A DNA stretch of 12,944 nt. It comes from Candidatus Kaiserbacteria bacterium RIFCSPHIGHO2_01_FULL_58_22. Its GTDB lineage: Bacteria; Patescibacteriota; Minisyncoccia; Phycocordibacterales; UBA2100. Under the pieces are notes generated by a model, which was given only the letters and a program-made list of their open reading frames with translations, searched no databases and was not told the origin of the DNA. Positions within the stretch are counted from its first letter, which is position 1. Each line of letters begins with the position of its first letter. A program made the position numbers and the translations under genes. Below are positions 6,344-12,588 of the stretch, in pieces. The stretch is taken from assembly GCA_001781445.1 (NCBI GenBank), contig MFLB01000034.1:1-12944 (forward strand), in the 5' to 3' direction.

Positions 6344-7648
6344 ATGCTTGATGTTAAGTTTATCCGAGAAAATAAAGACATTGTCGCCGCGGGCGCGAAG
6401 AAAAAGCGCATCGAGGTGGACCTCGACAGGCTCATCGCGCTCGACGACAAGCGCCGGGAGCTTCAGGCGAAGATAGACGAGAAGCGCGCGGAGCAGAACG
6501 CCGCGTCGAACGCGATCGCGACCGCGCGGAGCGACGCGGAAAGGCAGGAGATCATCGCGCGGATGCAGGACGTGAAAGAAACGCTTCGGCTCGAAGAGGA
6601 GTCCATGCAAGAGATACTGAAGGAGTGGCGCTCGCTCATGGTGCAGGTGCCGAATATCCCCGACATTTCCGTGCCGGAAGGGGATTCAGACGCCGACAAC
6701 AAAGAGGTGCGGCGGTGGCCTGCACAGAGCGGAGTCGAGGGTGGAGAACCAGTCAAATTCGACTTTGAGCCGAAAAGCCACACGGAGCTCCTCCTCCTGC
6801 ACGACATGGCCGATTACGAGCGCGGCGCCAAGGTCTCCGGTTTCCGCGGCTACTTCCTCAAGAACGACGGCGCGCGCATGGTGTGGGCGCTCGAGCGGTT
6901 CGTACAAGACAGATTCGCCGACAAAGGATTCACGCCGATGATAGTTCCCTCGCTCGTGCGGCGCGAGGCGTTTATCGGCACCGGCTACCTGCCGCAGGGC
7001 GAAGACGATCTCTACAAGACGCAGGACGGCGAGTATCTCGCGGGCACGGCGGAGGTCGCGACGATGGGCTACTACATGGACGAAACGCTCGATAAAAATG
7101 ACTTACCGCTGAAATTTTTCTCGTTCTCTCCGTGCTATCGGAGGGAGGCGGGGAGCCATGGCAAGGACGCCAAGGGCATCTTTCGCATCCACGAATTCCT
7201 GAAATACGAGCAGGTCGTGCTGTGCGAGGCGAGCCACGAGGAATCCGCGCGATTGCACGAGGAGATAACCGCGAACGCGGAGGAACTCTTGCAGGAGCTT
7301 GGCTTGCCGTATCGCGTCGTCATCAATTGCGGGGCGGATCTCGGCCTCGGGCAGGTGAAGAAGTTCGATGTGGAGGCGTGGATGCCGAGCGAGAAGAAGT
7401 ACCGCGAAACGCACTCCTCGTCCTACTTCCACGATTTTCAGACGCGCCGCCTGAATATCCGCTACCGCGGAGAGGACGGAGCGCTACGCTACGCGCATTC
7501 TCTCAACAACACCGCTCTCGCGACTCCGCGCATCCTCTGCCAGATCGTCGAGAACAATCAGAGGCCTGATGGCTCGATAGCGATCCCGAAAGCGCTACAG
7601 TCCTGCATGGGCAAGGAAACCATTGACCATGGCCCGGGGAATCGTTGA
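6344..7648 (+). CDS. serS: Serine--tRNA ligase
   Basis: Charges tRNA-Ser with serine; a cytoplasmic class II synthetase. The 434-aa product begins with the family N-terminus MLDVKFIREN. The long antiparallel coiled-coil arm that grips the tRNA long variable arm spans about 30-100. Then come VPNIPDISVPEG, FDFEPKSHTEL, the TAE loop (235-237), motif 2 SPCYRREAGSHGKDAKGIFR (262-281) and motif 3 HSLNNTALATPR (385-396), with ENNQRPDGSIAIPKAL near the end. Differences from common sequences: about eight extra residues (PAQSGVEG) between RRW and GEP at 126-133, NNTALA where LNGSGLA is usual, and RETHSSS where REISSCS is usual. No clear -10 abuts the ATG; a GAGAG 7 nt upstream could be a weak ribosome site. 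It overlaps the ftsQ-like gene. Confidence 0.96.
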   Translation: MLDVKFIRENKDIVAAGAKKKRIEVDLDRLIALDDKRRELQAKIDEKRAEQNAASNAIATARSDAERQEIIARMQDVKETLRLEEESMQEILKEWRSLMVQVPNIPDISVPEGDSDADNKEVRRWPAQSGVEGGEPVKFDFEPKSHTELLLLHDMADYERGAKVSGFRGYFLKNDGARMVWALERFVQDRFADKGFTPMIVPSLVRREAFIGTGYLPQGEDDLYKTQDGEYLAGTAEVATMGYYMDETLDKNDLPLKFFSFSPCYRREAGSHGKDAKGIFRIHEFLKYEQVVLCEASHEESARLHEEITANAEELLQELGLPYRVVINCGADLGLGQVKKFDVEAWMPSEKKYRETHSSSYFHDFQTRRLNIRYRGEDGALRYAHSLNNTALATPRILCQIVENNQRPDGSIAIPKALQSCMGKETIDHGPGNR

Positions 7649-8567
7649 TCTTCGGAAGCGCAGGCCCGGCCTGTCTCACGGCAAGGCAGGCATGCGCCCG
7701 CTCGCATTCAGGGAAGCTAAGCCCCACCGCTCTTCGCTTCGCGCGCGCCGCAGGCGCTTGCGGGCGATCACTTTCCTCGCGGCGCTCGCGGCGCTCGCGC
7801 TCGCGGCATACGGCGTCAGCGTTCTCTCGTACCTTCCGCGATTTTCCGTGCAGGACATCCGCATCGACGGAGCGAAGGAGCTCCGGCCGGAGTTGGTACA
7901 CAGCTACGTCGAGACGCGGCTTTTCGACGGCTCGTACCGTTTTTTGTCGCCCGTTAATATTTTCCTGTATCCCCGCGCGCGTATCGAGGAGGGGCTCATC
8001 GCGTACTTTCCCCGCGTGAGGAGCGCGCGCGTCTCGCGCCCCGCGCTCCTTTCGACGACCATCGTCGTTTCTATAGAGGAGCGGGAGGCGTTCGCGCGCT
8101 GGTGCCTGCCGGCCAGCGATGCAGGCGCGAAGGAAGAGCGATGCTTTCTCATGGACCGGAGCGGGGTCATCTTCGCCCCATTCGCGACGAGCACGCGCGC
8201 GCCGGATACCGGATACGTGTTCCGGGGCGGCGTATCGGCGACCTCTTCTCCCGCCGGGCAGGCGTATCTCCCCGGCGCGTTTTCAGGCGTTCTCGCGCTC
8301 CTCGAGCGGCTCGGGCAAGCCGGCTATGTTCCGGAGAGCATTTCGGCGGAAGGCGAGCAGGATTTCTCGGTGTCTCTCGCGCGGGGGTTTTCGATCCGCG
8401 CATCCTTCGGCGGCGACGTGAGCGCGCTCGTGAAGAACCTCGAACTGGTACTCTCCTCGGAATCCCTGCGCGGAAAGGAAAGCGAGCTCGAATACATAGA
8501 CCTCCGCTTCGGCAACCGGGTGTACTATAAGCTCAAAAATGCCTCGCAAAGCGAAGCAATTCCATAG
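7629..8567 (+). CDS. FtsQ/DivIB-like membrane protein with POTRA domain
   Basis: Probably a divisome protein that links early and late division proteins in the membrane. The 312-aa product has a very basic N-terminus ending in RARRRRLR, one membrane segment at about 47-66 (Ala/Leu-rich), and an outward POTRA-type domain at about 71-150 with FSVQDIRIDGAKEL, SPVNIFLYPRARIEEGL and VRSARVSRPALLSTTIVVSI. A segment like FtsQ's beta domain follows (CFLMDRSGVIFAPF). The start is uncertain: ATG at 7629, or TTG at 7623 five nt after AAGGA. Either overlaps the serS 3' end by 20-26 nt, implying co-transcription with serS. No other division genes are in the window, so the role rests on fold and topology alone. 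Family resemblance is moderate, and I give no gene symbol. Confidence 0.75.
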   Translation: MARGIVDLRKRRPGLSHGKAGMRPLAFREAKPHRSSLRARRRRLRAITFLAALAALALAAYGVSVLSYLPRFSVQDIRIDGAKELRPELVHSYVETRLFDGSYRFLSPVNIFLYPRARIEEGLIAYFPRVRSARVSRPALLSTTIVVSIEEREAFARWCLPASDAGAKEERCFLMDRSGVIFAPFATSTRAPDTGYVFRGGVSATSSPAGQAYLPGAFSGVLALLERLGQAGYVPESISAEGEQDFSVSLARGFSIRASFGGDVSALVKNLELVLSSESLRGKESELEYIDLRFGNRVYYKLKNASQSEAIP

Positions 8568-8569
8568 TA

Positions 8570-8597
8570 TTGTAAAGGCGCCTTCTCGTGTCATAAT
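8570..8597 (+). promoter_or_regulatory. Promoter of the 494-aa gene, predicted leaderless start
   Basis: TTGTAA (8570-8575) is followed after 16 nt by CATAAT (8592-8597), itself preceded by TGT (extended -10). The box ends exactly 6 nt before the ATG at 8604, the same geometry as for parB and dnaX. It starts 3 nt after the ftsQ-like stop, so the gene has its own promoter and is not simply a member of the serS operon. Confidence 0.68.
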
Positions 8598-8603
8598 TCT
8601 TTC

Positions 8604-10088
8604 ATGGCGGTTGAGAGTGAAGTTGACCTGCTTTCATCTAATATCGACGATGTGACGCTTTTTGAACGTCAGAGCGTCGTCAATGAGCTTTTTTTGCAGC
8701 TTATTTTCTCTGCAAGCGGATTGAGTGGTGAGAAATACCCCATAACTTCCCTAGATTTGCGAACCTTGGCGGGTGGATTGAGCGACGAACAATTTCTGAG
8801 CGCCGCTGCGATTCACCTGCGGGTGCCTGCCAAGATACTTGCGGAGGATGGTTTAAGTAACAAAGATCGTGAAACTCACGATAGCGCATACAGAAGGATT
8901 AACAAGGCGTTAGCCCGTTCCGCGGTATTCATCCGCGAAGAGATGAATTTTCCTTTGCGAGCTTCTATTGCAAGAAGTCGAGTAGATTCGTCCGCAAGTC
9001 TCCTCGCACTTCTAAAGAAGGCGACTTTGTTTCGCGGCGGTAGCAATGATGCGTTTAATACGCATCTTGAACACTGCATACTTTTAAAGGGTGCATTAGC
9101 GGCTGCAGAAATGGAAACACGGAATGTTGGCGATCTCGAAAAGGAAGCTTATTATCTTGAATCCATTATTACACAACCGCATCCTCACAACGATTATTCG
9201 CCCCTTATAGAACAATCAGCAGGCTCGCGGCGCGCCGACGAAATTGAGGGAACATTGCGCAGTGTTAAAGAGCCATGCGATGTGTCATTTCTCGTCCGTG
9301 ACAAAACGGAGGCAAGTCAGATGCGAAAGTATGCGGCAAAGCCGCGAGCTAGCGCGGCAGAGGCCGAAAAGGACGAGCTTGGATGCAGGTTCAAATTAGA
9401 TGGGAGACAACTAGGAACTGTCGCAGAGGTACTGAATTTCTTTAGGAATGAATTTCAGGCTGATCCGCAGATGATTGCAAACAAGGGTGTTGTCAGTCAA
9501 AGAGAATTTCGCGCTCTATATGAAAGTTTGCAGGAAATCAGAAGCGGACGGAATTTGAAAGTAGACCCAGAACTAAATTCCAAGTCAGATCCTGATTATG
9601 CATGCTTACAAATAACCGGCGCTTTGAAAGTGCCACCGGGTGGAGACCTCGAAGTTAAACCAGCGAAGTGGCGCAATCGCCACTTTGAGCTTCAGTTCGT
9701 TGATATGGCTCGCAAGCCGCCAACGGGCTTTGCGAGCGATCCTGTGTATGAATTGAAGAAAGACGTCGTCATAGCAACTCGGTGGTTAGGAAGTTTTTCT
9801 GAAACTTGGTTTCTCAATCAGGCGTGGAATGCATCACAGGATCCGGATACTGGAATGGGGGCTGAGCAAATTCTTGCCGGTCTTGTGGACAGAGGATACA
9901 TTTTTAAGAAACCACTCACAAGAGATCTTGCTAGCAGAAATAAGTATGCCGCTACAGATGTTTGGGTAAATTGGCTCCACTGGCCAGGGTTCGTAAGCGA
10001 CCCAATTCGTTCGCGAGTCGCGGAAATCTTAAAAGTTGCTACACAGAGAAGACAGCAGGAAAAAAAGCGGAAAACGGGATTAGGCTGA
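8604..10088 (+). CDS. Unrecognised 494-aa protein, low GC, possible degenerate RelA/SpoT-like fold
   Basis: I do not recognise this protein with confidence. It has no signal peptide or membrane segment. Residues 1-205 look mostly helical. Residues about 215-390 carry a faint pattern seen in RelA/SpoT-type synthetases: LRSVKEPCDVSFLVRDK (218-234) where family members have a basic RvK-S-K segment, KDELGCRFKLDG (256-267) like the DllGvRi strand, DYACLQITG (331-339) where GYqsiH is usual, FELQF (361-365) like the ExQiRT strand, and VYELKK (381-386). The usual Gly and His of the GYQSxH motif are not kept, so enzymatic activity is doubtful. The C-terminus is a Lys/Arg/Gln-rich tail. Composition differs from its neighbours: 27 of 60 G+C at 8641-8700 and 25 of 60 at 9421-9480, against 38 of 60 in a parB line (721-780). 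Codons such as TTA and AGA are more frequent. This suggests acquisition by transfer. It contains several palindromes. Confidence 0.8.
   Translation: MAVESEVDLLSSNIDDVTLFERQSVVNELFLQLIFSASGLSGEKYPITSLDLRTLAGGLSDEQFLSAAAIHLRVPAKILAEDGLSNKDRETHDSAYRRINKALARSAVFIREEMNFPLRASIARSRVDSSASLLALLKKATLFRGGSNDAFNTHLEHCILLKGALAAAEMETRNVGDLEKEAYYLESIITQPHPHNDYSPLIEQSAGSRRADEIEGTLRSVKEPCDVSFLVRDKTEASQMRKYAAKPRASAAEAEKDELGCRFKLDGRQLGTVAEVLNFFRNEFQADPQMIANKGVVSQREFRALYESLQEIRSGRNLKVDPELNSKSDPDYACLQITGALKVPPGGDLEVKPAKWRNRHFELQFVDMARKPPTGFASDPVYELKKDVVIATRWLGSFSETWFLNQAWNASQDPDTGMGAEQILAGLVDRGYIFKKPLTRDLASRNKYAATDVWVNWLHWPGFVSDPIRSRVAEILKVATQRRQQEKKRKTGLG
9333..9358. repeat. GC-rich nested hairpins inside the 494-aa gene
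   Basis: GCGGC (9333-9337) pairs with GCCGC (9341-9345) around AAA, and GCCGCG (9341-9346) can alternatively pair with CGCGGC (9353-9358) around AGCTAG. The patch is much richer in GC than the rest of this gene and encodes AAKPRASAA, a low-complexity stretch between two better-patterned segments. Confidence 0.5.
9666..9685. repeat. Perfect 8-bp hairpin inside the 494-aa gene
   Basis: AAGTGGCG (9666-9673) pairs exactly with CGCCACTT (9678-9685) around CAAT. It encodes KWRNRHF just before the FELQF segment. Confidence 0.5.
9708..9737. repeat. 11-bp hairpin with one bulge inside the 494-aa gene
   Basis: GCTCGCAAGCC (9708-9718) pairs with GGCTTTGCGAGC (9726-9737) except for one extra base. It encodes ARKPPTGFAS, between FELQFVDM and DPVYELKK, which looks like a loop. 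It lies only 22 nt after the hairpin at 9666-9685. Confidence 0.45.
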
Positions 10089-10108
10089 CGATGAATCGCA
10101 TTGATTGA

Positions 10109-10117
10109 TGCTATATT
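10109..10117 (+). promoter_or_regulatory. Extended -10 promoter of dus, predicted leaderless start
   Basis: TGC followed by TATATT (10112-10117) ends 7 nt before the ATG at 10125. There is no Shine-Dalgarno. The arrangement also decides the start: the alternative TTG at 10101 lies upstream of the -10 box and would not be in the mRNA. Confidence 0.65.
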
Positions 10118-10124
10118 CCTGGTC

Positions 10125-11171
10125 ATGGAATCGTTTTGGGACAGCTTGCCGAGGCCGTTTTTCGCGCTCGCGCCGCTCGAAGATGTGACGGATGCCGCGT
10201 TCAGGCGGCTTATCGCGAGGTATGGAAAACCGGATGTGATGTTCACGGAGTTTACCTCGGCCGACGGGCTCGTATTGGCCGACGAGAAGGGGCAGAAGAA
10301 GCTCCGAAGAAAACTTTTGTATTCGGAAGCAGAGCGGCCCATCGTGGCGCAAATATTCAGCTCGATCCCGGAACACATCGAAACGGCTTCGCGCATGGTC
10401 GCGGAGCTGGGCTTCGACGGCATAGACATCAACATGGGCTGTCCCGATAGGGCGGTCGAGAAAGGCGGATGCGGCGCGGCGCTCATCAAAAATCCGAAAC
10501 TCGCGCGCGAGCTCGTACGCGCGGCGAAGAGGAGCGGACTGCCCGTCTCGGTGAAGACGCGCATCGGCTACGCAAAGGATGAACTGGAGAGCTGGCTCCC
10601 GGAGCTTCTCGCGGAGGAGCCGGCGGCAATAACGCTCCACGCGCGCACGCGCAAGGAAATGTCGGACGTTCCCGCGCGGTGGGAGCGCGTCAAGCGCGCG
10701 GTCGAAATACGCGACTCGATACAAAACCCGCGAGGCGACGCCTCGTGGGTTCGGACGCTCATCGTGGGGAACGGAGACACGGCGGATATCGCCGACGCGC
10801 GCAAGAAAGCGGAAGGAACCGGATGCGACGGCGTTCTGCTCGGCCGCGCCGTCTTCGGCAACCCCTGGCTATTCGCCTCACCGCATAACGACATCGTAAG
10901 TCGTTATGCGCCACTGGCACGGGTTGAGGCGCTGCTTGAACATCTCGCGCTCTTCGCCGAACTGCTCGCCGACACGACGCCGTATGCGAGCATGAAAAAG
11001 CACTTCAAGGCCTACGTTTCCCGCTGGGAGGGCGCGAAAGAATTACGCGCGCGGCTGATGAACACCCGCTCATGCGCCGAGGCAGAAGAAGTCGTCGGCG
11101 CGGCGCGTGGTATGGTGAGTATGTTTCCGGATCTCGCGAGTTATGCCAGAGAAGGGGAAAAACGGGATTGA
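10125..11171 (+). CDS. dus: tRNA-dihydrouridine synthase
   Basis: An FMN-dependent enzyme that reduces uridines in tRNA loops to dihydrouridine using NADPH. The 348-aa product is a TIM-barrel of the Dus family. It has FALAPLEDVTDAAFRRL (13-29), PIVAQIF (72-78), the catalytic block DINMGCP (101-107, C106 as the general acid) with KGGCGAALIKNP, VSVKTRIGY, ITLHARTRKEMS with the conserved HARTR, then IVGNGDTADI and GVLLGRAVFGNPWLF, the FMN-phosphate region. The ATG at 10125 starts directly before the barrel. Two DNA palindromes fall in its loops, one encoding nine extra residues before RTLIVGNGD. Its 3' end overlaps the next gene by 29 nt. Which Dus subfamily it belongs to cannot be settled here. 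Confidence 0.94.
   Translation: MESFWDSLPRPFFALAPLEDVTDAAFRRLIARYGKPDVMFTEFTSADGLVLADEKGQKKLRRKLLYSEAERPIVAQIFSSIPEHIETASRMVAELGFDGIDINMGCPDRAVEKGGCGAALIKNPKLARELVRAAKRSGLPVSVKTRIGYAKDELESWLPELLAEEPAAITLHARTRKEMSDVPARWERVKRAVEIRDSIQNPRGDASWVRTLIVGNGDTADIADARKKAEGTGCDGVLLGRAVFGNPWLFASPHNDIVSRYAPLARVEALLEHLALFAELLADTTPYASMKKHFKAYVSRWEGAKELRARLMNTRSCAEAEEVVGAARGMVSMFPDLASYAREGEKRD
10725..10751. repeat. 27-nt palindrome, exactly nine codons, inside dus
   Basis: AACCCGCGAGGC (10725-10736) pairs with GCCTCGTGGGTT (10740-10751) at 11 of 12 positions around GAC. It begins on a codon boundary and encodes exactly NPRGDASWV. In Dus relatives a short loop usually leads straight into the strand that precedes NGD, so this reads as an in-frame palindromic insertion. 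Confidence 0.6.
10882..10910. repeat. Perfect 11-bp hairpin inside dus
   Basis: CGCATAACGAC (10882-10892) pairs exactly with GTCGTTATGCG (10900-10910) around ATCGTAA. It encodes PHNDIVSRYA just after the conserved GNPWLF segment, in a region of variable length in Dus proteins. Confidence 0.6.
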
Positions 11172-11484
11172 GAAAAGGCGGCGCCGCGCGCCTTCGCCGC
11201 GTGACGCGTCTGCGGAGAAAATTCCGGACCTGAAGCCGGGAGAAGTTCTTCCGGGAATCACGCATATTGTAATGATAAGGGAGCTCGCGAAAGTTCGAGC
11301 AACGCTTCCGCGAATGATCGAAGATAAAACTCTGGTGAAGGCCGCGGTGCATGCGTTGAAGGATATCGAGGGCTTTCGCGGCGTCGAGCACATCGAAAAG
11401 ATCGTTCAGGATTTCATAGGGAATAAACTGTCGCCAGGCGAGCGATTCGACCTTGGCCTGATCACATATCCCACGAAACGCTGA
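11143..11484 (+). CDS. Hypothetical 113-aa protein
   Basis: I do not recognise this protein. It begins with a basic stretch (KGKNGIEKRRRRAPSPRDAS), followed by a mainly helical segment containing PGEVLPGITHIVMIRELAKV and a C-terminal KAAVHALKDIEGFRGVEHIEK. There is no signal peptide, membrane segment or metal motif. Its ATG lies 29 nt inside the end of dus, in another frame, with no promoter or Shine-Dalgarno directly ahead, so translation would depend on dus read-through or coupling. A later in-frame ATG at 11272 would give a 70-aa product. Composition resembles the neighbours. It is called a gene because it fills the gap between dus and dnaX in a sensible orientation. Confidence 0.6.
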   Translation: MPEKGKNGIEKRRRRAPSPRDASAEKIPDLKPGEVLPGITHIVMIRELAKVRATLPRMIEDKTLVKAAVHALKDIEGFRGVEHIEKIVQDFIGNKLSPGERFDLGLITYPTKR

Positions 11485-11519
11485 CTTTGCCGGTCCCGCT
11501 AAGAAAGCATCCGCGTTCT

Positions 11520-11528
11520 TGCTATACT
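11520..11528 (+). promoter_or_regulatory. Extended -10 promoter of dnaX, predicted leaderless start
   Basis: TGC followed by TATACT (11523-11528) ends exactly 6 nt before the dnaX ATG at 11535. No Shine-Dalgarno and no good -35 are seen. The same geometry precedes parB and the 494-aa gene, and dus with one nt more. Confidence 0.7.
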
Positions 11529-11534
11529 CTCCGC

Positions 11535-12572
11535 ATGAAGGAGAAGCGGCACGAGGTGCTATACCGCGCGTACCGGCCGGCAAGCTTCAAGGAGGTGCGC
11601 GGGCAGGCCCACGTCGTCGACGTGCTCGAAAAAGCCGTCAAGAACAAGCAAGTCGCGCATGCCTACCTCTTCGCCGGGAGCCGTGGGACGGGTAAGACGA
11701 GCGTCGCGCGCATTCTTGCCAGGGAACTCGGCGTTTCCGACAAGGATCTCTACGAGATAGACGCCGCTTCGCAGACCGGCGTGGAAAACATCCGCGAATT
11801 GCGCGAGGCCGTGAACGTCATGCCGTTCGATTCGCCCTACCGCTTCTACATCATAGACGAGGCGCACATGCTCTCCCGCAACGCATGGAACGCGTTTTTG
11901 AAGACCCTCGAAGAGCCGCCCGCGCATGCGATATTCGTCTTGGCGACGACCGAGCGCGACAAGATACCCGAGACGATCCAATCGCGATGCGAGATATACT
12001 CGTTCAAACAGCCGACGCGCGAGATGCTCGCGGACGTCGTTTCCGATGTCGCGAAGCGCGAGGGCTTTTCGCTCGAGCGCTCGGCGGCGGAATTGGTCGC
12101 GCTCCTCGCAGAAGGCTCCTTCCGCGACGCGCTCGGCATATTGCAGAAGGTGCTTTCCATTTCCGAACATAAAAAAGTGGACGTGGGAGAAGTCGAGGCC
12201 GTCTCCGGAGCGCCGCGGGGAGAACTCGTGCGGCAACTGCTTGAGGCGATCGCGAAAAAAGACGCGGGCGCGGCGCTCAATGTTGTTCGGACCGCCGTGT
12301 CGGAAAACATGGACGCGCGCACGCTCGCGAAGCTCCTCATTCACCGCATGCGCGTCGTGCTCCTTATGCGCTACGCTCCAGAGCTCGCCGGATCGTTCTC
12401 TAAAGAAATGACCGAAGCCGACCTCGCGCTCGCGAAGGCTCTTAGCAAAGAGCCGGGCGTGAATTCGGAGATGCTGAAAGCGCTTCTAGAAGCCTACTCG
12501 CAGATGGCCTACGCCGCCGTGCCGCATTTGCCGCTCGAGCTTGCCGTTGTGGATATCGCGGAGAAGGGGTAG
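11535..12572 (+). CDS. dnaX: DNA polymerase III clamp-loader subunit (gamma/tau type, short form without zinc module)
   Basis: An AAA+ ATPase subunit of the complex that loads the sliding clamp during replication. The 345-aa product starts MKEKRHEVLYRAYRPASF. The frame is open 16 codons further up, but the family N-terminus and the promoter fix this ATG. Walker A is GSRGTGKTS (48-56), Walker B is IIDEAH (106-111), sensor 1 lies in LATTE (136-140) and the arginine-finger SRC motif is at 150-152. Between LARELG and YEIDAASQTG, where most bacterial DnaX proteins carry a Cys4 zinc module of some 20-30 residues, only a few residues remain and no cysteines. The protein ends after domain III, so there is no tau extension for helicase and polymerase contact. 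The sensor-like gene starts 16 nt after its stop. Confidence 0.95.
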   Translation: MKEKRHEVLYRAYRPASFKEVRGQAHVVDVLEKAVKNKQVAHAYLFAGSRGTGKTSVARILARELGVSDKDLYEIDAASQTGVENIRELREAVNVMPFDSPYRFYIIDEAHMLSRNAWNAFLKTLEEPPAHAIFVLATTERDKIPETIQSRCEIYSFKQPTREMLADVVSDVAKREGFSLERSAAELVALLAEGSFRDALGILQKVLSISEHKKVDVGEVEAVSGAPRGELVRQLLEAIAKKDAGAALNVVRTAVSENMDARTLAKLLIHRMRVVLLMRYAPELAGSFSKEMTEADLALAKALSKEPGVNSEMLKALLEAYSQMAYAAVPHLPLELAVVDIAEKG

Positions 12573-12588
12573 AAAGAAAGGCATACCT

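Noticed and set aside
8604..10088. Transposase or phage gene as explanation for the low-GC insert
   Set aside because: No DDE, HUH or recombinase motif, no terminal inverted repeats or target duplications seen around it.
9818..10724. Open minus frames of 248 and 214 aa across the 494-aa gene and dus
   Set aside because: They span the boundary of two supported + strand genes and their promoter, and show no family motif.
11559..12344. 261-aa open minus frame opposite dnaX
   Set aside because: Antisense shadow of dnaX, whose Walker motifs are clear.
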